This document shows positions 30,741 through 44,900 of a DNA stretch of 64,000 bases, one piece after another. Origin of the DNA: Centroberyx gerrardi (taxonomy: Eukaryota; Chordata; Actinopteri; Beryciformes; Berycidae); the NCBI RefSeq assembly GCF_048128805.1, contig NC_135998.1, positions 19,743,156 to 19,807,155 of the forward strand, in the 5' to 3' direction. The position numbers were made by a program, and so were the translations under genes. Numbering within the stretch: position 1 is the stretch's first letter; every line of letters starts with the position of its first letter. Below the pieces are notes generated by a model, which saw nothing but the letters and a program-made list of their open reading frames with translations, was not told where the DNA came from and searched no databases.

Positions 30741-30799
30741 GTGTGTGTATGTGTGTTTGTGTGTGTGTGTGTGAAAGAGAGAGAGAGAGAGAGAGAGAG
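30741..30799. repeat. Compound (TG)n/(GA)n microsatellite
   Basis: An interrupted TG run (30741-30773) is followed directly by an AG run (about 30775-30799). Confidence 0.9.
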
Positions 30800-33254
30800 G
30801 TAGAGAGACTGACTGCTTTCCTAGAAATGCCATTCCATTGGTCAAAACACCATAGCAACATGGTTCCACCTATGACAAGGGAGCAGTCAGTGGTTTTGAA
30901 GGAGTGATGTGAAGCAGAAAGCTACATGGGGGGAGTCAAGGGCAGCACCAGGGGAGGGATTGGAGAGGGGGAAAGTCTGGGGTCTGTTTAGGCCTGAGGC
31001 TCCAAACTCAAATTGCGATTCCACCACACGTCCAACCTGTTCTGTTGTGTTAGCCTGTGCAACAGACTATACACACACATTCTCCCTCTCTCACAGATGC
31101 TTCTCCTGGTTACCTGACTGGAATGTTTACAGCACTCTCATGCCTCTGACTGTTTCTTTCAGTTAGAAAATAACATAACTAGGTATCATCCAAACATAAG
31201 GAACTACAGTCGCTCACATACCTTGATTGTTTTGGACAAAACAAAGCATCTTATTCATATCAAAAGTCTAAATCAGTTACATAGTAGCTCCTATTTCTAC
31301 AAGACATTTTCTACAAGTCTTCAAGAGTGTTCAACTGAAATGTATTTCCCTGTAGAGGATTTCCCCGTGTTGCCCGATGCTAGCGCCACTAATGGATTTT
31401 GCTGGTTGTTATAGGGTTCCTGGCCCTGACGCCGCAACTACAAAAAAGTCTTGGAAGTTAGATGTCGCACAGTCTTGCATTCACTGTCCTTTCAGACAAT
31501 GGAAATGCTGAGTTGGCAAATACGGTAGAAGAAACGGAAATGCAGAAGAATGCCTCCATGCTCTCTGCTGTACTAGTCAGGCCTGGAGACGAGTATCAAC
31601 AGATTCATTTTACAGATATGCCTTACATGATCCATGTACTTCAGAGAATGTGTTGCACTCCATCCACATTTTAAAGCCTAACAGGCATTGTGGTCCCCGA
31701 TTTCAGCGTTTCTCCATGTAATGCACAATTTTAAAGATGTAAAGTGATAAATTAGGAATGGGGAGCATGAGTGTCTGTGTGAAGGGGTACGGCCCATTAA
31801 ACGCAAAGTGCAGGAGTGGTGGTTGGGCATCGGACCATCCCTTTCTCATCTAAAGTTAAAGTGGGAGCACCATTTTACAGTTTGTCGTGTCGTGTGTATT
31901 AAGACAGAAGTCCTAGTAAATACATACACTGCACTGTGCACTGGGTAGATTTCAGTACGTAGGTAACATTTGCTCAAAAATGTTAAGATTGTGACTAAGA
32001 TTGATGTATTTCACCATAGTCAAGTGATGTATATTTGTTAAAAACTTACTTCAGTGCATAGTTTCACTTTAAGCAAAGCTCTCAGCTGTTGTTACTGACA
32101 ATGCAAATAGCCCAAAGTTTTTGAGCACTGTTAGCACAGGGATACATACAGTAATAATGTAATTGTATTTGTTTTATAAGATCTGTGATCAGTGTGCAGT
32201 GACCTACAAAAAAAGATTGGAACACGCGTAATACTGTGAGAAAATATATGCACAGTTTATTGATAGATGCAAATAGGTGAGGCTCACACAAAATAATTTG
32301 AATCGATAATGTATTAGTTGTGAGATCAGACCATGATGTTTTCTTCTCAACACCATAAACACCAGTTGTTGACAAACACCAGCATGTGGACTGTTAAATT
32401 CTTGCAGCTTTCGGCTCTGTTAGGAAATTCTTTATTGGAGATAAAAAGCTCATAATTTGAAGCTTTTTCAGCAGCCTGTATGGGCTGTGGGAGGCGGACA
32501 ACAGGCTTACCTGCTGCCACTCCAAAAACAAATAAGTTGACAAACTACACATGAAAATAAACAAAGACATTCCAGTGACTACTACAGGATAACAAATGGT
32601 TAGATATCATAAATACTTACTTTTACTACTGCTCATATCCATGGCTTTTTAAGACCTGCTTGGGCTCATTTTCTTTCCATATCATCTACAAATCTCTGTA
32701 CAAAGTTCTGTCTGTTTCCAGAACATTCCGTGAAAGGCCAGTTTCACAAATATATATATATGTAGGAGGAAGGAATATTAACATTTACATTTGGGTTCTG
32801 AGTCACTGTAACATACAGAGAACAAAAGGCACTGTGACATGAGTCAAAACATTCAAATAATATTAACAAAAGTTTTAAGGGAAATGTAAGGGGAAATTGG
32901 GCCATAACCGTACTGTAGTAGCTAATGTTGCCAATTGTTTTGTCAATCCAATCAAATATTAAGTTGCATTAGACAGCACGGCTTATGATTAATTTATACT
33001 AGGTTTATTTATTATGCAACACCGCCTATCAAGGCTTGTGAGACAACACTGACTTAGAGATGGTTGCCCTGATTAATATTCCACAAGTACAGTTATGTAG
33101 GCATCATCCTGCAACTTTTTCCAACATGTGGATTTGTTTTAAGATCAGCTTAATTTCTGTTGTTCACACAGTATGTAGTACTGCTGTATGTGCCCGTTAA
33201 AAAATGGATCATGGAAATGGTGCAGTAGTGTAAGCCTGCTTGTGACCCCATGTT
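30800..33254. other. Intergenic or distal prag1 3' UTR, no gene seen
   Basis: AT-rich DNA without supported exons. Several TTTATT words (minus-strand AATAAA, for example near 32258, 32429 and 33004) mean that the prag1 3' UTR could extend into this region. Confidence 0.4.
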
Positions 33255-33904
33255 TTTATTTAGTTATCCGAAAAGTTAAAGTTAGCTGCACAATTAGATA
33301 CAATACAGCATTATTTTGTTGAGCTGCTTGACATTTAAAGAATGATTAAGTACATTATGCACCGTAAGCCTGTTCTCAGTGGGTAAAATGTCTTGTCGGT
33401 ATTTGATAAATACACACAATACAGTGTCAACCATGAAGGCTTGGCAAGTGTCCTACTATCAAAACTGCTCATATTCCACATTGTGTATACAGTATATTTG
33501 TCAGCATCAATGGCACAAAGTGATTCTCGTTTGTATGTGAATATCTTTGTGAATTTGTCCATACGTTATATGAACATCTATATTCCACAGCTGAGTTTTA
33601 GCAGGTCATTTATTTGTCAAGTTAGCAGTCTGCAGCAGTGTACTGCTTGTGTAAAAGGGACGGAGTGGACGGCACGGTTGATGCATGGCTCTCATGCATG
33701 TAGCAGTAGCACAAACAGACAGGCAGGCAGGTTCACATTATCTCCTGTTCAGGAGTTCAGCCTCTTAGGATGAGGACCCATCCATAGTGTCCAGACATTA
33801 ACATTGTCATTACTGGTCTCTCTCATACACACATCCACAAATACACACATTACATCGGCACCACTCAGACACACTTTCAACCCTCGAAGCACCTCAGTAA
33901 ATCA
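33255..33904 (-). other. prag1: 3' UTR of prag1 (minimum extent)
   Basis: Sequence after the prag1 TGA on the minus strand, up to a plausible AATAAA (plus-strand TTTATT at 33255-33260). The true cleavage site could lie further downstream. Confidence 0.4.
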
Positions 33905-35932
33905 TCACTTGAGCGAGTAGAGCAGTTCGGCCGTATGGCAGAGAGACAGAGGGTGAGCCGAGGAAAAGTACTGACAGCACAGCCAGTCCTCCAGCTCAGC
34001 GTTCCTCTCCGGCTCCAGCGAACGCTCGGCGAACTTCATCATCAGCAGGGCCCGCTTAACGTCCAGCCAGTTGAGGAGGCCCTCGTGTCGGGATCCCTCG
34101 ACGAAGCCCCCCCCCTGCCCGTGCCTCTCCCACTGCTGCTCCATCAGGTCCTTCCTGGGGCCCCAGAGGAGGCTCTGCAGCACGCGCTTGGCCTCCTGGA
34201 TGTGGATGCGCTTGATGGGGTCGGGTTGGAGCAGCAGCTGGGCCAGCCTCTGCAGGCCAGTTGAGTAAAGAGAGACGGCGGGGATGGGGGGCAGGTCCTC
34301 ACAGCAGTAGTCTTGCTCCCTCAGCGCCGGACTCACCTCAAATGGGTTGGGCTGGTGGAGGAGCTCATAGATCAAGATGCCCGTCTGGAACTCATCGAAT
34401 TTGCGATATTGGGCTGCTGAGACGATCTCAGGCGCCAACCTGGCGTGGTCGCGCTTGATGCGTGGGTCAACACTGGTCGAGGCAGCGTCCTCTGAGGAGC
34501 GCCGCTTGGCCTTGGCAAAGTTGCTGATGAGGAGCCGGGGGAGGTGACGCTGACTGTCTGCAGCGCCCGAACCGTTACTGGTGCTGCTGTCATTGGCGGT
34601 CTGTTGGGGGTTTTGAGAAAGCAGTTGGGCTTGTGCCACCAGCGGCCGGCGGTGAGGCACCATCAGTAGGTTTTCTAGGCAGAGGTCGCGGTGCGTGACC
34701 CCATACTCCTTCAAGTGCTCCAGGCCGTTGCATAGCTGCAGGAGCAGGAAGCATACGCGGCGCTCATAGACTTCTGGCTGGGCCTTATGAAACGCCTCCC
34801 ACTCCCGCACAAAGTCTGCTGCGCTCTGCTGAGGGACCTCGCGGGTGATGACCACCACCCGCTCTCGGTCTGCCTGCTGGCTCGGGACAGGAGCGGAGGG
34901 CTGAGGCTTCGACGAGGCCGGTGTGGTGGGCAGGGAGACTTCATCGGAGGGCAACATGCTCTGGGGGACACAAGCGATGAAGTGGCCACAGTCCTGCTGC
35001 AGGTTAAAGTGGGGAGGCATACTCTGCTGCACTGACAGGCCGTACAGATGGCCCTGTTTGGCCTCCACGGACGGACTCTTACAGATCTGCAGAGGGACAA
35101 AGACGAAGGGCGCAGGGAGGAGGGGATGAAGCAAAGGAGGAGGGAGGGAGAAAGGGGCAGAGGGGGAGCGTGAAGAAATCCAGTGACACAGAGACAGGGA
35201 GAGAGGGAGGCAAGAGACAGAAGAAAGGAATTCTTGTTAGTAAGGTTCCAAGGTCAATTCCAATTCAATTCCTACTCTCATTCAGTCAAAGCCAGTTTCC
35301 TGGATGCAGGTTTAAGCCTAATCCTCAACTGAAAAGCATTTGAAAAAGAGAAGGATCCTCTCCTAGTGGGTCATTTAGATTCCAGGACTGGGTTCAATTT
35401 GTGTTCAAGTAACCTACAACCGCCTCTCAAGGCTTGAAATTCTCTTTCAGGCAATGGGAGAATCAAAACCACTGTGAATCAAATCTTCCAGTGGAATCCA
35501 CACATTTTAACCCAACAGTGATTCATAATTTGTATATATCAAACACACACACACACACACACACACATACACACACACACACACGCCTCCACAGACATTT
35601 CAGTATTTCTGCTCTGTTCTGTTCTCATTCTGTTTTGGGATTGGATTTGTAAATGTAATCTCTACTTTGTGAGGAAATGGATTAAATTCTACGTTCATGC
35701 CGTTCATGTTTCAGTCAGCAGCACACTGGTGGACTTGTGGTCTTATTGGCTGCCTGGAAGTCTGAATGATTTTTTCCTAATATGTGTAAGAAATCAAACA
35801 ATGTCATACTTGGCAAACACAGCTACACAGTGTGCACGCACACACACAACTATAACAATGACTAATTCTGACTTCAAATTGTAGCCTGATGATTAATATT
35901 TGAGCTAGATGATTTCATACTACATGATGTGT

Positions 35933-35965
<33 letters not shown>

Positions 35966-38900
35966 GCCTTGACAACAGGGGTTTGTCTGACTGTAAATCC
36001 TGCCTGGCATGTAAAGATTAATGGGCCTTGAGACATTAAGCAACAGTGTGGGCACCCGGGCTGCAACACCACACATACAAAGCTGCTGCTTTGCACAGCA
36101 CTAATGACTTTGGGACAAAGGTCAGCGAGACTGAATGCACACCCTTCCTCCTGGTTGTTTACAGTACATGCCCTGAAGGTTTCTGCTGTGGCGAGACCTT
36201 CACATCTGTCGTCTGAGAAACAAACAAGACCACCAACCCGCTTCTCCTCTGCTCTTTCCGTCTTAGAACAGTCAAATTCCTTGTTAAAGGGTCCGACTTA
36301 CTACACCCACTGTGCACCTTATTCTTAAACAACAGTAAAGACGACCTTGACTGATGAGCCGCGAGTGGCCGGCTCGCTCGACAACAACCTGGAGTGGAGA
36401 CAGAACGTAAACACGATCTGCAGCTAAGAGCCAAACACACAAGCCGCACTTGTTTAGAATTCCAGAGAGTTTTGGCCGTCTGTACTCACAATAATGTTCA
36501 AACACAAGGCTATATCCATAGAGTGACTGCCTCATATCAAAGCACATTATCATAGGCTTTCTTGAAGTATCTGCAGGTCAGGTTTGAAATAATAATACTA
36601 CAAAGGCCCATTCTGTCCCTGACAAAAATCTATTAAATATTTCAGCTGCATAAAACATTGATTGATAGTAATGTAGCTTTTCAGATGTAATATTAAGGAC
36701 AGTGCTCTTCAGCATTCTGGTGTCCTGGAAGTGAACATAGTTATATCAAGCACACATCGGCCAAATCTCATTATACAAAATACTTGTATAATGTATAATG
36801 TATAACAAATTAGGCCCAGATTTTGGAAATTACCTTAACAGCGTAGGAGTTGCTGGGGTCTGAGGCGCAGGCAGCAGAATAGTACACAGCATCTCCCGCA
36901 TTGCAGCTGGGCTTGTTACAGGTGAGCTTGAACAGAGACCAGTTGCTCTCCTCGAACCTAAGCGGGTTCCTCTGGGAGCGAGTGAAGTGGTCTTCACATT
37001 TCAGAGCGAGGCGCCGCAGAGACTCAGCGTATAGGCCTCCGAGTTTGGAGTAGACTCCCTCCCTGCTGTCGATGTTACTCAGCAGGGTCTGGAGCTGCAG
37101 GCTGGAGCCCAAGCTGGGTGCCGCACCCGGTTCTGAGGCTGAGAAGGGCACACTGAGCTGTGGGGAAGAGGAGCAGGTCACGCTGCCTCGGCAGTGGACT
37201 CCCAGACGCCCGCGACCCTTCAGTGGCTCGTCCAGGGTCCGGGAGCGTGACGGCCGGCTCAGCGGGGCATGGCAACGCTCCAGAGACTCGTTGGAAGAGA
37301 AAAGCGGCCGTGGGTCCACAGGGCTGGACGGTAAACTGGACCGGGAGCTGCCATCACCAGGTCGACACACGTTGCTCTCCGAGCCAGTGAATGGGAGGCG
37401 GGGGTAGGCTCGAACGAAGGGTTTTCCGTTTGCGCTGTCGGGGGCAGACACGGTGCGGTTGACCATCTTCTTCTCTGGGAGTGGCGGCGGCTGGTTGCTT
37501 ATGTTGCTGAATGGGTCTGGGCGAGGAGACCCTGGAGTCGAGGCCATCGGACTTCTGGGAAATGGAGAGGTACAAGCCATCCGTGTTGCATCCCGAGAAC
37601 CTGAGAAGTAATGATCAAGATTCCAGTCAGACATCAACTTATCAATGTTCTGAAACAAACTTTCTGACATAAGAATTAAGTATTTCATGAAACAATTGGA
37701 ATATCTATTAAAAAGGAAAGTAAATACTCCAGTCGACAAAAGCGCAAATATACAGCTCAAACTTTCAGAGACTCTACGATAGTTAGTAGAAGTCTTGAAT
37801 ATAATCAGATGACAGCAGGCAGACAGATAGACACAGGAAAAAAAAGACAGGCAGACAGAAACACTGAGGAATACAGAGTCCAGCAGCCTCTGCTGCTTCA
37901 CAGAATGGATGTTTTGTATCTAAGTGTCCTTGTGACTTAATTTCCCATAAACTAACAGTACATAAACTACATATTCCTGGGTGACAGTGGCCAATTCCAC
38001 ATACTTCCTACACCGATCCTATCACTGCCTACTGGTTAGCTTCCTAGCTAACACAAACACATACCTCGTTGCCTCACAAGACAGTTGAAAATTTCCATAA
38101 TCCAACGTTCAAGGTGACACTAAAAACATCTTCCATCCAATTATGATGAATTATTGAATTAAAGACTCAGAGTTGAAACTTGACATTGCATTAGATGAGA
38201 CAGATACTGAGATAATTGTGTGGTGTTGACTAAAATAGCTGCTTTCACGGAGGGAAAGACCGTAAAGAAAAAAGTACTCTGTAGGATGTAGCCAAGCCCT
38301 TTTTCCCTCGTTATCAGAGTCCATAATTATCTCTTCAAACGACATTTCCCAGGAAGTTACAGCAATTACAAACGTCTGAGCGCCACAGAGGTTTGAAACT
38401 GACATGTAAAGGATGACAGCCAAGGACAGAGTGTCAGATGCCACTCCTTCTAAACCATATTCCTCAATTTTGGTGTAACTGTACAGATCTGAATTTCTAC
38501 AAAATTTCATCTTAAATTTGTGAAAACAAAATCCAGCCTTGTCTGTTTTTGTCAAAAGATACAGCAGATAAGATACATATGCACTTAGTGAAAGAGGAAG
38601 AGAAGGAGTTGACAGAGGACATCTGCTGCTACAAAACCTCTCTGCAATCTCTTTCCTCTTTTCATTGTTCTTACTCAGTTTCACTGTGGACAAATGCTTC
38701 CTCATAGCTAAACATGACCAAGCAGGTTGTTTTGTTCCTCCGAAGAGCAAGACAACTAACTTCCATTGATTCATAGATGATACTTATCATAACTGGTAGG
38801 CAGTCTTCTAAACAAATTGCATTCCATCAACTTATGCACATCATTGGCAGAGTGCCACTTACCAGGCTTTGCAAAAAGCAGCTCTGACCTAATATTTGAG

Positions 38901-41900
38901 ATTCATTCATATTAGATCTCATACTGCTGTGCAGTATCACTCAACAGGTATCAGATAAAGCCCTGTTGTACCCATTTGCACTATCAGTGAAGGCTGTAGA
39001 TAAACTAAAATGTAGCACCTACCCATTATCTCACTTAATTGCAAGTTTCAAGTTTTTAATTGCTCATCCTCCTTTGGCTACATTACAATGCATCAGAGAT
39101 AATCCTTGGTGTCAGTGGAGTGGGTTGACCTGCGCTACAGACGTCTTATTGAATGCCCTTAATCTAACCTAACCTAACCTAACCTAACCTAACCTAACCT
39201 AACCTAACCTAACCTAACCCAACATAACATAACCTAACATATCCCAACCTAAGTGAGTACTTAGAACCTGAGTGGTACTGTACTGTACTTACCAGTGTCA
39301 GCAGTCAGGCTGTCGGTGGAGGCGGTGGGCAGGCTGGCACTGCCCAGGCCCCGCAGAGACTGGGTAAGGCTCTCTACTGACCCTTGTTGGCTACAGCGGT
39401 CCAGCTCCATGTTGCTGCCGCTCATCTTACCACACAGTCTGCAAAGGGAAGAGAAACGGAAAGGGGATTACAGAATACAATGAGACAAACAATGTGTTAA
39501 CACAAACACACATTTGTTCTGTCTGTGTTGTATGCGTTTTGTTTCTGTCCTGCGTGTCTACCTGCATTCCTTTCTGCCTAACCGTTTCTTTTTGGTTGGC
39601 CGGTGGTTGCCTGTGCATGTGCCTGAACTTCTCAGCATGTGTTTCTAGTTAAATGAGTCAGTTGGTCTTGTCTGTCTGCTTCCCACTAATTTCATTGCAT
39701 ATAGGAAATTCACTGAAGAGGCACGCCAGACAATAAAAATTAACAGAGGACTATTGTAATCAACTGGAGATATTTAACAAGCAAACAATGATAAAAATAT
39801 ATAATAAACATAATATAGCATTAGCAACCAGCCAGTTTCCTTTTAGAGGTAGGAGTAGAGTGATCATTTCACAAAACAATTGATAGGCACCTGCCTCTTC
39901 AAAACATATCAACAGTCAAAATCTTTCCCATAATATCCCATCGGGGAACTAGCCTAATAAGTGTGGTGTCACCAGGTGGTTAGTCTGTCAGTTTTGCTGC
40001 AGGGCTTGAGTATTTTTATGTTTCTATGGCCTCTGTTTGTACAGGTACAACCACTCACTTCCAGTTGATGCTTTACTTATTGGCACAACCTGTCTCTAAT
40101 AAGCCCATTGATTTTGAATGAAAAAGCAACTCCAGTCAAGAGTAGTTTCACTTCTTTGTTCGAGAGGCACACTTCCCTGATTCAGTGTTGAAATATAGCC
40201 ACAACAGTGCAGCATACACAAACTTTCAAATACAAAACAAGCATATACAAAAAAAGTAATTTTAGGAGATGATAAGAATCCATCAGACACAGCAGGTTTT
40301 TCTCATTTCTGATTTTGTCTTCTCAAGCCAGAAAAATTGCCTCTGTATCTTATCTGCCCCACATTCAGAAAATGATAATTCCCCTTATCTACCTGGCAGA
40401 GGCTTTGCTCTGAGCAGATACGTTTGAATTCTTCCATATTCTGTTTGCCTGGTTGCTATGGCAGCCCCTTATAATCCCAATGAAAATGACTGTGCTTCCC
40501 TGGAGTAGCTTTTCTAATCAAGGTGACCAATTAGGCTGAGTGACAGCCATTCAGTTGCCTCATTATACCAGCTAATGATTCAGAGGAGCATGGGTCCATC
40601 CCATCCCTTCATCTCTCTTTCCTCTCCTCTATCACAAAATGACTGCTCTATCCATTTATCTGCTGGCCCCTGACTTCAATCCCACCATAAATCAGCAGAA
40701 CAAACAAATGAAGAGGAGAAAAGGAGGAGAGCAATGGAAGAGACAAGGGGGGGGGGGGGGGTTCCTCTATGGGCAGCTAGCTAAAGGATCCTCTATCGTT
40801 TTACAGACAAAGGGGCTGTGATGAAAGGCAGTGGAAATGCAGAGGCAGAGCAGAATGGTAATGGGCACAGAGATTGTGTGAGTCTTTGTGTGTGCATGTG
40901 TGCTTCTGTCTCGCTCTAGATCTCTCAGATTTGTATCCAAAACATTAGATTTTCCTCAATTTCTTCACTGGTGAAGGAATGTCAACCTCACTGCTTATGT
41001 CCTGGGCTAATGGGAAGATGTGCACGGCTGACTGAGCCCTCTGAACAAGGGCATGCAAGAAAGACCTGGGCCAGATTAGGCCTGCATGTTCCCATAGGAA
41101 AAGACAAGCACGTCACACATTCAATATTAAAATGAATGATGATTTTAACTGAACGTACAATTCCAAAACCCATACAGTAACTCATCAAGTGCATGTACAT
41201 GTCTAGGTCATGACATAAAACTTTATTCATCAGGATTTTATTGTTGTACTTGGCTAAAACTGTAGTTTTAGTCTAAACAGTTATTAATAAATGATAGAAA
41301 ATAAAAGATAACAGCCATTCATTGGCTAAAAACAAAGTCAAAGTGCAAGTGAGATGTCGTCCCACTATATGATCGACCAAGCAAACCTGTCAGACAAGGT
41401 TTGTATTCAGACATGTCTGAGGCACATCTACCCAAACAAACAGTGCCAATCGGAGCCTGGCAACTTGCAGCAACCCAGATTTAGAATGTAAACAAGCATG
41501 CTAAGGAGCATATTGGATCTGTTGACACACATGCTATCATGACATGTGTGTGGTATTAATAAAGCAGAGTGAGACGAGCTTGGGGAGTTTAAATAGGGAT
41601 GGGCTTGGCGGTACGGCTAACTAGCTGCAGATAGTGGTGTGACGGTGTAAGCTGAGACCCGCACTAAACTGCCGTGTTGTTGTTGTGGATCGGGTTCCCT
41701 CCAGGATTGGTTTCACTTCCTCACTCATCTTTTATTGGGGAGTCTATAGAACTATGATGTCTAGGTGACTAAGTATGTACATTGTAGACTTATGAACACA
41801 CACACAGACACAGACAGACAGACATATAAGCTGCCACGACTTTCCGTGAAGAAGAGATAAGAACTAACATCTTTTTTATGAGAACCATTCAAGGTCTAAC

Positions 41901-44900
41901 CTGGTAATAGAAGCATTAAGAGTGATAAAATAAAATACTGTAACCTTCCTACAACCAACACAATTAATGTTGACAACTAACAGAACATGCAATAGAAGTC
42001 TATTGGCTGAGATGCTTGCCACTACATTCAATTAGCACAAAATGACCATAATGTATCTGTAGGGGGTTTGATCGATACCAGTGACTCAACAATTTCTTCA
42101 CTAGGTGCTGAGGTTACTGGCTTTCAAAACTCTGGCCCGTACTCACTCCCTGTCCGCTGGAATTTCATCAAACTAAAACATTTCCACTGAAAATCTTACT
42201 CTACAGTCTTGAGGTTTTTTTTTTATAAACTAGGTTGTACCGCACTGTGTTTATGAGGCACTGGCTCTCCTCTACATGCATTATACGCCAATGCTTTGAC
42301 TTGCCCTAAACATCCTCATTTGTTAGGATTCAGGGATTTTTCCATGGTGGTTCCAGAGTTAGGTAAGAAATCAGGCTGGGTCAGACTTTCTGGACAGTCA
42401 TATATGTTACAATATAATGCAGACAGACATCTGTATCGCAGACTAGAGGAGAATGGCACCCATTGTTTCTGTAACAGGATGGTTATTATGGCTGTAGTCA
42501 TATAAACCATGCCTTTGAAGCCAAGATTTATTAATGTTCGACAGGAATCCTTGTCTCTACCTCGTTATCTACTTCAGTCAGCTATCTCCTCCCCTTACTC
42601 ATTGCACCTCCCTCCTCAGGCTTTGCACCTCGTCACATTCTATAGATTTCATTTCATTGCTCCTCTCTGTTTTTCTGCTTTTATTTAATTCTCTCAATCC
42701 ATAAGCTACTTCGCTTCTCATGCTCCTCACCTTTGTTTCCACTACCTCCTATATTTCTCCCTCAGACTAGGAGGGTGGTGCGTATATAAAGGAATGAGCA
42801 AACTCTGGGTAGGAAGAGATGAGAAAGAGAACAAAAGGCAGAGTGTGAAAGAGTTAGATAAAGAAAGAGAGAGAGAAGGCTGGCCGCCCTCCATCTGTCA
42901 TCACGCCTTCCCTAGTCACCTCTGAGGTATGGCTAGCCAGCTCCAGATAGAGGTGTGACAGTGAAAGCCGAGGCCTACGCTAACCTGCCGTGGTGTTGTG
43001 GTCGATCAGGGCCAGGCGGATCAAATTTCCACAAGAGTTACTTCCTGACTCTCATTCAGGGCTTCTTTTATTGAGGAATCTATACAATTCTGGCGTCACA
43101 TGACACTCACACGAACTCTGCCACCAGTTCCCTGAGCTTTTTTAAAGTTGTGAACACGAACATTATCATTTTAGTTCACAACTCTAGAAGTTAAAATGTG
43201 ATATAATACAAATACCCCTTTAACCTGCAAACTTAAGATGACAGATTGCTCATAAATTTCACAAAGACTCTTACTGAGGAAACGTGTGATAAAAGAAAGT
43301 TGCCATCAGGTGCCTACCTCATATTGGAGAGGTGGAGGTCCTTGTCCGGCTGGCGGGCACAAAATGCCCCTGGATCAGACCGGTGGCTCTCTAAAGCCCT
43401 ACCATGTCTAGTAACACAAGCCTGGCTCCACACGAGTCATATGTGTATTTAAAGTCTCTCTCAGCAGGAAAAGCAACAGCACCCGTTAATGCACGAAATT
43501 AAAATACCCATATCTCATATATAGCATCCGCTCATACACATTTAACTACCTGCCAGTTCACTTCAGAGCAGCTTTTGCTCTGTCAGACAGCAACAAGATG
43601 CTATCTGTTCTCTGTTGCAGAGCAGGATAGCTCTGCGGAAGGAGGGGCAGCACATCTTGGCACCATAGTTTATAGAGTGCAAAAGGCAGATTTTCCAATG
43701 GGTTTGAAAGAACATGCTTGTTCTATAAATTCTAATTCTACTGGTGGCAACTGACTGCCGGCCTGGGACAGTTTGGGAGTTGCCAGGGGCAACAATCTGT
43801 TCCGTAAAGCCCCTCCTCCGAGCAACCTTCACTGACCAGTTGACACGCCTATCCTGTAAGAGTACATACACACTCATATTGTGCATGACACAGGCGCATG
43901 CACACACAGAGACACACACACACAAACACACACGGACACACACACACCTCGTAGGCTGAGCCACAACATGATGTGGAGGTTGACTTAGGTTGCTATAGGG
44001 ATAAAAGAAAGGTTCAAGATGTCAGATTTAGTGTGTTCCACTGTGATCAAAAGCTCTGATCGTGCCCATAGGAGAAAGGCAGATTTTCCAAACCATCTGT
44101 GGCTCTTAAATGATTCAGCACATCAAAATGCTGCTTCACAGGGTGCATGTACCCGTAGTTGTGTGCGTGTGTGTGTTTTGTTAACGTTTTCAATTCATTC
44201 CATACACAAGATTGCTATTTGCTGTAAGTAACAAATCTGTCCTTGAAGTAAGTTTTTATTGCTTTGCAACAAGATTTGTTTCCCTTTAGTGTACTGCCTG
44301 TGTTTCCCATATGCGAGCGGTGACTAGGGACACTTGTTGTGTAAACACACTAAACCCGCTGATAAACTTGGAACACCAGAAAGCAATGGTGGTCGCTGGT
44401 TGGCTTGAGGCGTGTTCCCACATGTGTCTCAACAAGGTGTATTTTTATCAGTGCAGAATGGTGGCAATGTCATAACAGGAGAGAGGTGGGTCCGTACTAG
44501 AATTACCACAAACATAAGGGTCCCTGAAATGTGATCAGCAATAGGCGTTATCTTGCTACTGACTGGCAGCAAACAGAGTGCTGATGGTGAAAATTGGTTT
44601 CATTTGGGTGTTTCACGTATCACCACAACTGAGTTGCCAAAAGAGAGAAGAGAGTCGGTTTTAGATTCAGAGATCTACCTAATCACAATTCAAAAAAGTA
44701 CTTGAACTGTGTCATCTGAAAGAATATCACATGTATAGATGTAGCTTATACTATGTGCTTTAGACATGTTTTGGGAAAGTGTCTCAGAAAAAAGTGCTGG
44801 TTTCTGGACAGGACAACGTTCCAGCTAGGTTTTTGCTGACTATAGCAGCTCAAGATGCTCAAGTGAAGAACATCTGCTCAGTGAAGTCTTGAGGAAGTCA

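Noticed and set aside
39168..39217. Interstitial vertebrate telomere
   Set aside because: The unit is TTAGG (5 bases), not TTAGGG; it is treated as a microsatellite.
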